Of a stretch of 64,000 nucleotides of DNA, positions 1 through 9,921 are shown in pieces. A program made the translations under genes and the position numbers. This DNA comes from CAWAND01 sp963797485 (GTDB lineage: Bacteria > Chloroflexota > Anaerolineae > Anaerolineales > E44-bin32). The DNA lies in contig CAWCPF010000003.1 in NCBI GenBank assembly GCA_963797485.1, forward strand, positions 1,394,503 to 1,458,502, written 5' to 3'. Under the pieces are notes generated by a model. That model had not been told where the DNA came from, did not search any database, and was given only the letters and a program-made list of their open reading frames with translations. Every line of letters starts with the position of its first letter. Position 1 is the stretch's first letter.

Positions 1-1
1 T

Positions 2-394
2 GATGTCGACTTGCCGATCTTGGAAGCTCATCAATTGATGACCAAACACGGGATTCGCCGCCTTCCAATCACCGACGGCGGCCGGTTGGTGGGCATTGTC
101 ACCCTTGGGGACATCCGCGGGGCGGAACCCTCCGAAGCCACCAGCTTGAGCATCTGGGAACTCAACTATCTGTTGAGCCGGCTGACGGTCGAGGGCGTCA
201 TGAGCAAGCCCGTGGTCACTGCGGGGCCAGATGACTCGATCGCGCATGTTGCCGGCCTCATGCTTGAGCACAAGATTGCCGGCCTGCCGATCCTCGAGGG
301 TGGCGCCTTGGTCGGGATCATCACCGAATCGGACATCTTCCGCATGGTCGTGCGGCACTGGGAAGGCCGTCCGCAGCTCGCCCCGGTTCTCTAG
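2..394 (+). CDS. CBS-domain pair protein, 5' end outside window
   Basis: The frame is open from the window edge, so the N-terminus is missing; about 130 residues are visible. Two CBS repeats are present, each ending in the usual strand-turn-helix signature: GRLVGIVTLGDI near residue 35 and GALVGIITESDIFRM near the C-terminus. Such pairs bind adenine nucleotides and usually sense energy state; nothing visible shows what this one controls. No enzyme domain follows, so it is either a stand-alone CBS protein or the tail of a larger one. It is 22 bases upstream of alanine dehydrogenase on the same strand and could be co-transcribed. Confidence 0.8.
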   Translation, partial: DVDLPILEAHQLMTKHGIRRLPITDGGRLVGIVTLGDIRGAEPSEATSLSIWELNYLLSRLTVEGVMSKPVVTAGPDDSIAHVAGLMLEHKIAGLPILEGGALVGIITESDIFRMVVRHWEGRPQLAPVL

Positions 395-416
395 GGTGGC
401 GGGGCAGGAGAGGCCT

Positions 417-1520
417 ATGGATATCGGGGTACCCAAAGAACGAGCTGAATCTGAATGCCGCGTCGGAGTTCCGCCGGTCGGCGTCCATCTGCTCACCGAG
501 TTGGGGCACACCTGTTATGTGGAGACCGGGGCTGGAAACGGCTCAGGTTTCACTGACGACGAATACCGCGCCGCAGGCGCCACGATTGTCTTTTCCGGAG
601 AGGAAGCTTACGGGCGGGCTGATTTGGTCCTCAAGGTCGCACGCCCGACCTATGGCGAGCTGGATTGGCTGCGCCATGGCCAGATGATCATGGGGCTGCT
701 GCACCTCGGTGCCGCCCACCCGTCCGAACTGCTCCGGCTGATCGATCGCCGGGTGACGGCCATCGCCTGCGAACGCATTGAGGAGCCGGCAGGCGTCTTT
801 CCGGTTCTTCGGCCCTTGAGTCAAATCGGCGGCAGGATGGCAGCCCAATTGGCGGCGAGCCTGCTCCAAAACAATCATGGCACGCGGGGAGTCCTCCTGG
901 GAGGCGTTCCGGGCGTGCCGCCGGCCCAAATCGTGATCATTGGCGCCGGCGTGGTCGGTAGAAATGCGGCCCTGACCTTTTTGGGATTGGGGGCGCGTGT
1001 CACCATCATGGATGTCAATCTGACCCAACTTCAAAAACTCGATGATTGGCTCCCCAATCGGGCCGAGACCCTCCTCTCCACGCCACAGACGATCGAAGAA
1101 GTGTGTCAGACTGCCGACGTCATTGTGGGTGCCGTCCGCGAGCCAGGCGAGAAGGCCCCTACGGTTCTCCGAAGATCGGCCATCAAGCAGCTTCGGCCCG
1201 GCACGGTCTTCATCGACTTGAGCATTGATGAAGGCGGGTGCGCCGAGACGTCCCGGCCGACGACGCATGCAGATCCGACCTTCGTCGAACTTGGGGTCGT
1301 ACACTGTTGCATCCCCAACCTGCCCGGGGCCGTGGCCAGAACGGCGACAACCGCCTACCACAATGCCGCGCGGGGCTACATCCGGCAGGTGGCTGATCAT
1401 GGCGTGGACAAGGCCCTCGAAACGGAGCCGGCCCTGCGCTCCGCCCTGGTCTTGCATGGGGGTCGTGTGGTCGACGAGTACCGGGCGCAGAAGCTTTCCC
1501 TGGTGGACGGTGCCGCATGA
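417..1520 (+). CDS. ald: Alanine dehydrogenase
   Basis: NAD-dependent L-alanine dehydrogenase, interconverting alanine and pyruvate plus ammonia; 367 residues, normal for the family. The start MDIGVPKE matches family N-termini (MxIGVPKE) and follows an AGGAGAGG ribosome site; longer upstream starts in this frame run through the CBS gene and are rejected. Visible landmarks are the substrate-site Lys in DLVLKVARP, the active-site His in GLLHLGA, and the Rossmann motif IGAGVVGRNA. The stop overlaps the next start (ATGA), so it is probably translationally coupled to the CoA transferase. With the downstream pyruvate oxidoreductase it would feed alanine into acetyl-CoA. Confidence 0.93.
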   Translation: MDIGVPKERAESECRVGVPPVGVHLLTELGHTCYVETGAGNGSGFTDDEYRAAGATIVFSGEEAYGRADLVLKVARPTYGELDWLRHGQMIMGLLHLGAAHPSELLRLIDRRVTAIACERIEEPAGVFPVLRPLSQIGGRMAAQLAASLLQNNHGTRGVLLGGVPGVPPAQIVIIGAGVVGRNAALTFLGLGARVTIMDVNLTQLQKLDDWLPNRAETLLSTPQTIEEVCQTADVIVGAVREPGEKAPTVLRRSAIKQLRPGTVFIDLSIDEGGCAETSRPTTHADPTFVELGVVHCCIPNLPGAVARTATTAYHNAARGYIRQVADHGVDKALETEPALRSALVLHGGRVVDEYRAQKLSLVDGAA

Positions 1521-2822
1521 GCTGGACCCATGCCTACACCACCAGCGTGACCCAGGCCGATGCTGCCGTCGCTCAGATTGCCTCGGGCCAGCGCGTGTTC
1601 GTCACGGGCAACTGTTCAGTGCCACAGGTTCTGCTCGGAGCACTGGTCGCCCGAGCGGATCAGTTGACGGATGTCGAGCTCATTCAGGTGCTGTCGATCG
1701 GTAAGGCGCCGTATGCGGATGCCTCCATGCAAGGTCACATCCGTGTCAACACTCTGTTCATCAGCGACAACGTGCGGCCGGCCGTCAATGAGGGTCGGGC
1801 GGATTACACGCCCTGCATGTTGTCCGAGATTCCCGGACTGTTCACCAAGGGTCAGCTGCCGCTGGACGTGGCCCTGATCCAGGTTTCGCCGCCGGACGAA
1901 CACGGTTTCTGTTCGCTGGGAGTCGAGGTCGGCGTGAGCAAGACGGCGGCGCAGTCTGCGAAACTCGTGATCGCCGAAGTCAATCCCAGGATGCCTCGCA
2001 CGCTCGGCGATGCGTTCATCCATGCCAGCAAGCTCGATTGCGTGGTTGAGGTGGATTACGAGCTGCCCGAGGTCACGATGGGCGAGATGAACGACACCTG
2101 CCGTGAGATCGGCGGGCACGTGGCTGGGCTGATTGAGGACGGATCAACGCTGCAGATGGGCATCGGGGCCATCCCGGACGGCGTGCTGCACCACCTCGGC
2201 GGCCACCGCGACCTGGGGATCCACACCGAGCTCTTCTCCGATGGGGTGGTCGATCTGGTTGACCAGGGAGTCGTTAACAACGAGCGCAAGACGCTCCATC
2301 CGGGCAAGATCGTCGCCGGATTTATGCTGGGGACCCGGCGTCTGTACAACTTCGTGGACAACAATCCTCTGGTCGAGATGCATCCGACCGAGTACGTCAA
2401 CGATCCGTTCATCATCGCCCAGAACGACCGCATGGTGGCGATCAACTCGGCGATTGAGATCGACCTGACCGGCCAGGTCTGCGCCGACAGCATCGGGACC
2501 CGGTTGTACTCCGGAGTGGGCGGCCAGCTGGACTTCATGCGCGGTGCGGCGCGTTCTCGCGGCGGCCGGCCGATCATCGCTCTGCCGTCCGTGGCTGAGA
2601 CCAGTCGGGGTGAACGCTTCAGCCGGATTGTCCCAACCCTCAAACCGGGCGCCGGCGTGGTGACCACTCGAAATGACGTCCATTTCGTGGTGAGCGAGTT
2701 CGGCGCGGCCGACCTATATGGCAAGTCCATCCGCCAACGAGCGCTGCGCCCTAATCGAGATCGCTCACCCCGATTTCAGGGCCGAACTCGAAGCGTGCGC
2801 GACGGAGCTGAATTATCTGTAG
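1517..2822 (+). CDS. Acetyl-CoA hydrolase/transferase-family CoA transferase (frameshifted near 2745)
   Basis: Acyl-CoA:carboxylate CoA transferase of the acetate/4-hydroxybutyrate CoA-transferase type, about 434 residues. Family features are the N-terminal VFVTGNCSVPQ region, QMGIGAIPDGVL, and the catalytic-glutamate region FSDGVVDLVD / IHTELFSDG. The frame breaks near 2741-2750: after SIRQRA the family C-terminus (ALIEIAHPDFRAEL, ending ELNYL) continues in the next frame to TAG at 2820-2822, consistent with one extra base. Without correction the ORF runs on to 2914 with an unrelated tail overlapping the next gene. It overlaps ald by 4 bases. Its likely job is moving CoA between acetyl-CoA and a fermentation acid; the exact substrate cannot be told. 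Confidence 0.88.
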
Positions 2823-2888
2823 CCTGTGGAGCAGTTCACGCCGCCTTAGGCTTGGGACTGCAGCGGGGAACAGTTTGGGAGGAAGTTG

Positions 2889-5800
2889 ATGTCGAAGGAA
2901 TTCGCAACCATTGATGGGAACGAAGCTGCCGCACGGATCGCCTACAAGCTGAACGAAGTCATCGCCATCTACCCAATCACGCCGGCCAGCCCGATGGGGG
3001 AATGGGCTGACCTGTGGGCCTCTGAAAAGCGCCCCAATGTGTGGGGAGCCGTCCCGGAGGTGGTCGAGCTGCAGGCCGAGGGCGGGGCAGCCGGGGCGGT
3101 GCACGGGGCGCTGCAGGTCGGAGCCCTGACAACGACCTTCACCGCTTCCCAGGGGTTGCTTTTGATGATCCCCAACATGTACAAGATCGCCGGCGAGCTC
3201 ACCCCGGCGGTGTTTCACGTGGCTGCCCGATCATTGGCCGCCCAGGCATTGTCGATCTTTGGGGACCACAGCGATGTGATGGCGGCGCGGCAAACCGGGT
3301 TTGCGCTGTTGTGCTCGGGATCGGTCCAGGAAGTTCATGATTTCGCCGCTATCGCTCAAGCGGCCAGCCTGGCCTCCCGCCTTCCCATGCTGCATTTCTT
3401 TGACGGGTTCCGCACCTCCCATGAAATCAACAAGGTCGAGCTGCTGCCCGACGAAGTGCTCTTGGAGCTGATAGAGGCGAAGACGATACAAGCCCACCGG
3501 TCGAGGGCCCTAAGTCCGGATCGGCCCTTCATCCGCGGCACGGCGCAGAACCCGGATGTCTATTTCCAGGCTCGTGAAAGCGTCAATCCGTTCTATGCGG
3601 CTTGTCCAGGCGTGGTTCAGACGACGATGGACTTGTTCGCCAAGCTGACCGGGCGGTCGTACCACTTGTTTGACTATCACGGCGCGGCGGACGCCGAGCG
3701 TGTGCTGGTCCTGATGGGGTCAGGCGCGGAAACGGCCGAAGCGGCGGTCGATTACCTGATGAACCAGGGGGAGAAGGTCGGAGTGGTCCGGGTCCGTTTA
3801 TACCGGCCGTTTGACTCCGAGGCCTTCGTAAAGGTGCTTCCTTCGACCGTCAGGGGTGTGGCGGTCCTGGATCGCACAAAGGAGCCGGGCAGCACCGGCG
3901 AACCGCTTTATCTGGACGTGGTCGCCGCGCTGGCGGATCTGCTCCCCAGCGGAAAGGCCGATCTCAAGACCATGCCCAAGGTCATCGGCGGGCGCTACGG
4001 TTTGTCGTCCAAGGAGTTCACGCCCGCCATGGCCAAGGCGGTTCTTGACCAGCTCACCGAGCCGGCGCCCAAGAATCACTTCACGGTCGGGATTCAGGAC
4101 GATGTATCGAACACGAGCCTGTCGTACGACCCCGCCTGGCAGATTGAGACGGACGAAACCGTTCGGGCTGTGTTCTACGGTCTAGGCTCCGATGGCACGG
4201 TCAGTGCCAACAAGAACTCGATCAAGATCATCGGGGAACAAACACCGAGCTATGCCCAGGGGTATTTCGTCTACGACTCCAAGAAATCCGGAACGTTGAC
4301 AACCTCGCATTTGCGCTTCGGCAAAAAGCCGATCAAAGCCCCGTATCTGCTCCAGTCGGCGGGCTTCATCGCCTGCCACCAATTCGACTTCCTGGCGCGC
4401 TACGACGTGCTGCGTTTGGCCAGGCCCGGGGCCACGTTTCTGCTGAACAGTCCGTACGATCCCCACGAGACCTGGAATCATCTGCCGCACGGGGTGCAGG
4501 AGTTGATCATCTCCATGGACTTGAAGTTCTTTGTGATCGACGCCTTGTCGGTGGCTGCGGAAACCGGCATGGGCCGGCGCATCAACACCGTCATGCAAAC
4601 ATGCTTCTTCGCTCTCAGCGGGGTACTGCCCAAGAAACAGGCTATCGCCGAAATCAAGAAGGCCATTCGCAAGTCCTATGGCAAGCGCGGGCAGGCCGTC
4701 GTTGAGCAGAACTACGCCGCCGTGGATACGGCCCTGGCGCACCTGAACCAGGTCGAGGTGCCAGAACTGGCCACGAGCACCATCGAGCGCGCCGCCATCG
4801 TGCCGGCCGAAGCCCCGGCCTTTGTGCGCAACGTCACAGCACGCATGATCGCCGGTGACGGCAACAGCCTGCCCGTGAGCGCGCTGCCGGTGGATGGAAC
4901 GTATCCCTCGGCCACCAGCCGCTGGGAGAAGCGCAACATCGCCGAGGAGATCCCGGTCTGGGAGACGGAACTGTGCATCCAGTGCGGGAAGTGTGTGTTT
5001 GTCTGCCCGCATGCCGCCATTCGAGAGAAGATCTATGATCCCGCCTTGCTGAGCGGAGCCCCGGCGACGTTTAAGTCGGCCCCGGCGCGGTTCAAGGAGT
5101 TCAAGGACCAGGTCTACACGCTCCAGGTGGCGCCGGAGGATTGCACAGGCTGCACCCTATGCTTCGACGTCTGCCCGGTCAAGGACAAAGCCAATCCCGC
5201 CCGGCGGGCGGTCAACATGGTTCCGCAGCGGCCCTTGCGCGAAACCGAACGCGAAAACTGGGCCTTCTTCTTTGAGCTGCCTGAAATCGATCGAAACTTG
5301 ATCCCGATCAATCAGGTCAAGTATGCGGAGCTCCTCCAACCCTTGTTTGAATTCTCAGGTGCGTGCTCCGGCTGCGGAGAAACGCCCTATCTCAAACTGC
5401 TGAGCCAGCTCTTCGGGGACCGGGCCTTTGTGGCCAACGCGACCGGCTGCTCGTCGATTTACGGCGGCAACCTGCCTACCACGCCGTGGAGCATGAATCG
5501 CGAAGGTCGAGGTCCGGCCTGGGCTAACTCGCTATTCGAAGACAACGCCGAGTTTGGGTTTGGGATGCGAGTGGCCCTGGACCAACGCCTGGACATGGCC
5601 ACCCAGCTGCTAGGAAGCCTGGCGGCCGAATTGGACGACGAACTGGTTCAGGGCCTGCTGGGAGGCGCCCATGCCAAGGGCGCCGACATCGACATCCAGC
5701 GGGCACGTGTGAAGGAGCTGAAATCGAAACTGCAGCTCATCGACTTTGCGGCTGCAATAAGGCTCATCGACCTGGCGGACGTGTTCGTCCCCAAGAGTGT

Positions 5801-6468
5801 GTGGATCGTCGGGGGCGACGGCTGGGCCTACGACATCGGCTACGGCGGCCTGGATCACATCCTGGCCTCGGGCAGAGACGTCAACGTCCTGGTCCTTGAC
5901 ACCGAGGTCTACTCGAACACCGGCGGACAGAAATCCAAGGCCACGCCGAGAGGCGCGGTGGCCAAGTACGCCGCGGGAGGCAAGACCAGGCCCAAGAAAG
6001 ACCTGGGGTTGATCGCCATGTCCTACAAGGACGTCTATGTGGCCCGCGTGGCCTTTGGCGCTGATGATGGTCAAACCATCAAGGCGTTTGTGGAAGCCGA
6101 AGCCTATCCGGGGCCGTCGCTGATCGTGGCCTACAGCCATTGCATCGAACAAGGTTTTGACCTGGCGAATGGGCTTGGTCAGCAGCGGGCGGCGGTCGCC
6201 TCAGGCTATTGGCCGTTGGTACGCTACCATCCTGACGCGCGCCGCACAAGGGCTGCCTGCGCTGCAGATTGACTCCAAGCCCCCCAGCCTGCCGCTGGAA
6301 GATTACATCTACAACGAGACGCGCTACAGCTCGCTACGCCAGTCCCACCCGGAGGCGGCCGCGGCGCTGCTGGTGGAAGCCAAAGCCGATGTCAAGTCCA
6401 CTTGGGAGGCTTATGAACGACTGGCGGAATCCGCCGCGCCGGAACCCCCTTCAGCCAATGGAGCCTGA
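2889..6468 (+). CDS. nifJ: Pyruvate:ferredoxin (flavodoxin) oxidoreductase (frameshifted near 6230)
   Basis: Single-chain homodimer-type PFOR, about 1190 residues with the break repaired, normal for NifJ. It decarboxylates pyruvate to acetyl-CoA and CO2 and reduces ferredoxin. Domain order: N-terminal pyruvate-binding domain (AIYPITPASPMGEWAD near residue 28), central gamma-like domain, two 4Fe-4S motifs (CIQCGKCVFVC and CTGCTLCFDVC), then a C-terminal TPP domain with a separate cluster (CSGCGETPYLK, GGDGWAYDIGYGGLDH, SNTGGQ). After SGYWPLVRYH the family C-terminus (LTRAAQGLPALQIDSK, PLEDYIYNETRY) lies in the next frame, ending at 6468. GGGAGGAAG precedes the ATG at 2889, which I prefer to the TTG just upstream. 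The gene ends 34 bases before a strong terminator. Confidence 0.94.
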
Positions 6469-6502
6469 CCCGGCTTAGCTGAAGATCACCGGTAACAGCT
6501 TT

Positions 6503-6535
6503 GAGCCCGACCGGGACAACGGACCGGTCGGGCTC
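6503..6535 (+). terminator. Terminator after PFOR
   Basis: Perfect 12-bp stem GAGCCCGACCGG / CCGGTCGGGCTC with a 9-base loop, followed by the T-rich run TTCGTTTG. It closes the ald-CoA transferase-PFOR unit and lies between convergent transcription units. Confidence 0.85.
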
Positions 6536-6603
6536 TTCGTTTGCGTCTTAAGGTCGATGATTGGCTGAGCCCGGTGGTGCAAATGGGCACGGCGAGGCCG
6601 CAG

Positions 6604-6834
6604 TCAGTTTGCGGGCAGGGGTTCCACTTCAGGATTGGTGAAGGCCCAGCGGCAGGCCAAACCAGTGAGATTGCACTGCAGGGCGTGACTGCAGCGACGA
6701 GCATCCACACGGTACTCGTGGGCCTGGCGAAGCAGGCCTTCAGGAAAGACGCGCTGCTCAGACAGGAAGACTTCTTCCTGGGCGCGCTGGCACCACGTCC
6801 GATCAAGCTGGGTCCACACTGAAATAGCCATCAT
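6604..6834 (-). CDS. Small four-Cys hypothetical protein, last gene of the 2-oxoacid oxidoreductase operon
   Basis: 76 residues, family not recognised. It begins 11 bases after the gamma-subunit stop and has a GAGGTGA ribosome site, so it reads as the last gene of the operon. The C-terminal half has three Cys within 14 residues (RRCSHALQCNLTGLACRW) and a fourth near residue 15 (TWCQRAQEEVFL), which could be a metal or thiol site. Composition is that of a real soluble protein (EEVFLSEQRVFPEGLLRQAHEY). No signal peptide. A chance ORF is possible but position and ribosome site argue against it. Confidence 0.5.
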   Translation of the reverse strand: MMAISVWTQLDRTWCQRAQEEVFLSEQRVFPEGLLRQAHEYRVDARRCSHALQCNLTGLACRWAFTNPEVEPLPAN

Positions 6835-6845
6835 TCACCTCGACT

Positions 6846-7409
6846 TCATGCCGGGTGCGCCGGAGAAGGCTGTGCACGGGCCGCCTCGGCGCCGCGCATC
6901 AGCGCCTGGGAATTGGACTCCAAGAGATCGCGATGGCGGCTGGGAAGGTGGTTTTCCAGCGCCTGAGACACCGCCTCAAGACTGACCAAGGGCAGCGCTT
7001 CGAGCAGCGCGCCCAACAAGACCACATTGGCCATGCGCAGGTCGCCGCTGGACTCCGCCAGGTCATTGCCGGGGATAAGCAGGTTGGTGATATCGTCGCG
7101 AACCGGGTCGCGTTCGATGAGCGACCGGTTGATGACCAGCAAGCCGCCCGGCTTGACCAGCGGCTCGTACTTGTCCATCGAGGGATTGTTCATCACGATT
7201 GCCGCTTGAGGGTTTCGAATGACCGGTGAGCCGATGGGATCATCTGACACGATGACGATGCAGTGAGCTGTCCCGCCGCGCATCTCCGGCCCGTAGGACG
7301 GCAGCCAGGTGACATGTTTTCCTTGTTCCATGGCCGAGTAGGCCAGCAGCTGCCCGGCGAACAGGGCGCCCTGGCCCCCAAATCCTGAGAAGATCACCTC
7401 AGCTTGCAT
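6846..7409 (-). CDS. korC: 2-oxoacid:ferredoxin oxidoreductase, gamma subunit
   Basis: 187 residues, the usual length of a detached gamma subunit. The N-terminus EVIFSGFGGQGALFAGQLLA is diagnostic, followed by WLPSYGPEMRGGTAHC and the PEPTIDE-binding style segment NNPSMDKYEPLVKPGGLLV. The gamma subunit shapes the CoA-binding half-site. I start at the internal ATG (MQAEVIF), with AGGAG upstream; the longer open frame adds an unrelated leader. It lies 56 bases after the beta subunit in the same operon. Substrate class (2-oxoglutarate, branched-chain 2-oxoacid or pyruvate) is not settled by sequence alone. Confidence 0.9.
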   Translation of the reverse strand: MQAEVIFSGFGGQGALFAGQLLAYSAMEQGKHVTWLPSYGPEMRGGTAHCIVIVSDDPIGSPVIRNPQAAIVMNNPSMDKYEPLVKPGGLLVINRSLIERDPVRDDITNLLIPGNDLAESSGDLRMANVVLLGALLEALPLVSLEAVSQALENHLPSRHRDLLESNSQALMRGAEAARAQPSPAHPA

Positions 7410-7465
7410 CTCAACTGCTCCTGAACTCCGGCCCGTCTGGCGCCGTGCACAGCGTGCACCGGTGC

Positions 7466-8236
7466 TCAGCGGACTTTGAGGCCTTCGGCCACTTTGTAGT
7501 CTCCAAGGGGGAAGTATGGGATCATATGCTCTTCGACCCACTCCATGGACTCGGCCGCACCCATGTGCCAGTTGGTCGGGCATGTAGACAACAGCTCGAC
7601 CATCGAGAAGCCGCGCCCGTCGAGCTGCGCCTGGAACGCCAGCTTGATGGCCTGCTTGGCCTTGAGAATTTCTCTGACGTTGTGCAGGCTGCGCCGGACG
7701 ATATAAGCCGCGCCGTCGAGTCCCGACAGCATCTCGCACACTTTCAGCGGCATGCCGGCCGTTTCAATGTCCCTTCCCAGCGGGGAGGAGGTAGTCTTCT
7801 GCCCGGGCAGCGTGGTTGGAGCCATCTGCCCGCCGGTCATGCCATAGATGGCATTGTTGATAAAGACAGTCGTGATGTTTTCGCCGCGAGCGGCGGCGTG
7901 CACAATTTCGGCCGTGCCGATGGCGGCCAGGTCGCCGTCTCCCTGATAGGTGAAGACCACGCGGTCGGGCAGCAGGCGTTTGATGCCGGTGGCCATCGCC
8001 GGCGCGCGGCCGTGGGCGGCTTCGGCGAAGTCAATCTCAAAGTAATTGTAGGCAAACACGGCGCAGCCGACCGGCGCCACGCCAATGGTCACGTCGGCGA
8101 TGCCGAGCTCATCGATCACTTCGGCGACCAGGCGATGGGCGACACCGTGGGTGCAGCCCGGGCAGTAGTGCGTGAATACCGGGCTCAGGCTGTCCGGACG
8201 CGTGGACACACGCTGCTCGAGAACCTGCTCAACCAT
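7466..8236 (-). CDS. korB: 2-oxoacid:ferredoxin oxidoreductase, beta (TPP) subunit
   Basis: 256 residues. It carries the TPP-binding core GDGDLAAIGTAEIVHAA with the Mg ligands continuing in NNAIYGMTGGQ, and CPGC near residue 25, one ligand group of the 4Fe-4S cluster typical of two-domain KorB/VorA subunits. It catalyses decarboxylation of the 2-oxoacid and passes electrons to ferredoxin. Its start overlaps the end of the GyrI-like gene by 8 bases. Binding-site residues near MTGGQMAPTT are as in 2-oxoglutarate and branched-chain enzymes, so specificity stays open. Confidence 0.92.
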   Translation of the reverse strand: MVEQVLEQRVSTRPDSLSPVFTHYCPGCTHGVAHRLVAEVIDELGIADVTIGVAPVGCAVFAYNYFEIDFAEAAHGRAPAMATGIKRLLPDRVVFTYQGDGDLAAIGTAEIVHAAARGENITTVFINNAIYGMTGGQMAPTTLPGQKTTSSPLGRDIETAGMPLKVCEMLSGLDGAAYIVRRSLHNVREILKAKQAIKLAFQAQLDGRGFSMVELLSTCPTNWHMGAAESMEWVEEHMIPYFPLGDYKVAEGLKVR

Positions 8237-8810
8237 GGGCTGCTCTCCCTTTTCCCGCTCGGACGCGCCTTGTAACGGGGTACCGAATGACGGTCTTCGT
8301 GACCTTGGCGTCGGGCCGCGTCAGGTATTCCTCTTCATGAGCACCGGCGATTTCATAGCCTTGGGTCTGAACGAAATCAAACAGCTTCTTGATAGCCGGG
8401 CCTTCCTCCGAATACGGACCGAGGTGAAGGATCTCGGCCACGGTGGCTCCGTATTCCCAGGTCTCCAGCTTGATCTCGTGATCCAGGGCTTTGCAGCGAA
8501 GTTTGCGCGTGCCGGCCGGGACGGGCACCGCCCAAAGCCCGCTCCATTTGGATTTCACCACGCGATCGGCGTCGGGCCACCGGGCGATCAGGGGCGAGAC
8601 CTTGAAATCCGGAAGCCCGGCCTTCTTCAAATTAAACTTGTGTTGATAGACGGCACCGTACAGGCTTGATATCAGCGACGGATCGAGATGATTGGGGTCG
8701 CCGAGCGAAACCACGACCGCCATCCGCTGCGGTGGCCGATGCGAGAGCCTGGGTTCTCCGGCCTTGAAGGGTTTGGGCTTGGCCGCCCGGCCCGCCGTCT
8801 TTGGGCTCAT
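8229..8810 (-). CDS. GyrI-like small-molecule-binding protein inside the 2-oxoacid oxidoreductase operon
   Basis: 193 residues of the GyrI-like / SOUL-type effector-binding fold: a basic, Ala/Pro-rich N-terminus (residues 1-30), then the domain with KWSGLWAVPVP, LETWEYGATVAEILHLGPYSEEGPAI and the conserved acidic tail motif AHEEEYLTRPD. Family members bind hydrophobic or cationic small molecules; some hydrolyse them. I chose ATG 8810; upstream codons in the frame enter the alpha-subunit gene. It sits between alpha (7-base gap) and beta (8-base overlap), so expression is tied to the enzyme. Whether it binds a substrate, cofactor or inhibitor is unknown. Confidence 0.8.
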   Translation of the reverse strand: MSPKTAGRAAKPKPFKAGEPRLSHRPPQRMAVVVSLGDPNHLDPSLISSLYGAVYQHKFNLKKAGLPDFKVSPLIARWPDADRVVKSKWSGLWAVPVPAGTRKLRCKALDHEIKLETWEYGATVAEILHLGPYSEEGPAIKKLFDFVQTQGYEIAGAHEEEYLTRPDAKVTKTVIRYPVTRRVRAGKGRAAHG

Positions 8811-8817
8811 CCGCGCC

Positions 8818-9894
8818 TCAGCCTTTGATCCCCGGATCGGCCAGGGCCTTGATCTGCTCCAGGACCTCTTCGGGAAGGGGCACAACCCCCCCCATGCGTC
8901 CATAGAACTTGACCGGCACCCGGCCGTTCACCGCCAAACGGACGTCCTCGACCATTTGGCCGGCATTCATTTCGACGACCAGAAATCCTTTCACACGCTC
9001 GGCAAGCTCGGCCAGGCGCAGGGATGGGAATGGGAACAGACTGATTGGACGATGCAGGCCGACCTTTAGACCTGCTCCGCGCGCCGCATGGATTGCGCTT
9101 TGGGCCACACGGCCGGCGGTCCCGAACCCGACGACTACCCAGTCGGCGTCCTCACACCCCACCTCGACAAAGCGAACCTCGGCGGCTTCAATTTCGCGGA
9201 ATTTGGCCTGCAGCCGCTGGTTGAAAGCTTCCTCGGCCAGCGGCTCGAGGTAGATGGACGAGACCACATTGTGATGATCTCGGGCGCCGCGGCCGGTGAG
9301 GGCCCAGTCGGGTCGATGACCGTTGTTCTTCAGCCGGTCCTGCATGGGTGGCAGCTCGGCCGGCTCCATCATTTGGCCCAGGCTGCCGTCGGCCAGCACC
9401 ACCACCGGCCAGCGGTATTTGTCGGCCAGATCGAAGGCCAGCACGGTCAGATCTACGGCCTCTTGGATGGTGGCCGGGGCCAAAACAATCAGGCGATAGT
9501 CCCCGTGGCCGCCGCCCTTCAATATCTGGAAGTAGTCCCCCTGGGAGGGCGCGATGTTGCCCAGTCCCGGTCCGCCGCGCATGACATCCACCATCACAAA
9601 CGGCAGCTCGGAGCCGGCGATGTAGGAGACGCCTTCCAACATCAAGCTCACGCCCGGCGAAGAGGAGGATGTCATGACACGGGCCCCGGTGCAGGCGGCC
9701 CCATAGACCATGTTGATGACGGCCACTTCGCTTTCGGCCTGGAGGAAGACCCGGCCCAACTCGGGCATGCGCGCCGCCATGTGCTCAAGCAGCTCGGTTT
9801 GGGGTGTGATCGGATATCCAAAATAGGCCTCGCACCCGGCCCGGATGGCCGCCTCTGCGATGGCCACATTGCCTTTGATCAATTCCATCGGCAC
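8818..9894 (-). CDS. korA: 2-oxoacid:ferredoxin oxidoreductase, alpha subunit (VorB/KorA type)
   Basis: 358 residues, the length of alpha subunits lacking a fused gamma domain. The N-terminus KGNVAIAEAAIRAGCEAYFGYPITPQTEL is the substrate-binding signature (given here only as landmark: FGYPITPQTE). Further landmarks are SSSSPGVSLMLEGVSYIAG, MRGGPGLGNIAPSQGDY and the transketolase C-terminal-type domain FLVVEMNAGQMVEDVR. It pairs with the beta subunit to form the catalytic heterodimer. It follows the ferredoxin by 27 bases and ends 7 bases before the GyrI-like start. Confidence 0.92.
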   Translation of the reverse strand: MPMELIKGNVAIAEAAIRAGCEAYFGYPITPQTELLEHMAARMPELGRVFLQAESEVAVINMVYGAACTGARVMTSSSSPGVSLMLEGVSYIAGSELPFVMVDVMRGGPGLGNIAPSQGDYFQILKGGGHGDYRLIVLAPATIQEAVDLTVLAFDLADKYRWPVVVLADGSLGQMMEPAELPPMQDRLKNNGHRPDWALTGRGARDHHNVVSSIYLEPLAEEAFNQRLQAKFREIEAAEVRFVEVGCEDADWVVVGFGTAGRVAQSAIHAARGAGLKVGLHRPISLFPFPSLRLAELAERVKGFLVVEMNAGQMVEDVRLAVNGRVPVKFYGRMGGVVPLPEEVLEQIKALADPGIKG

Positions 9895-9921
9895 GACCTC
9901 CTGACGGCGAGGCGGCTTGGC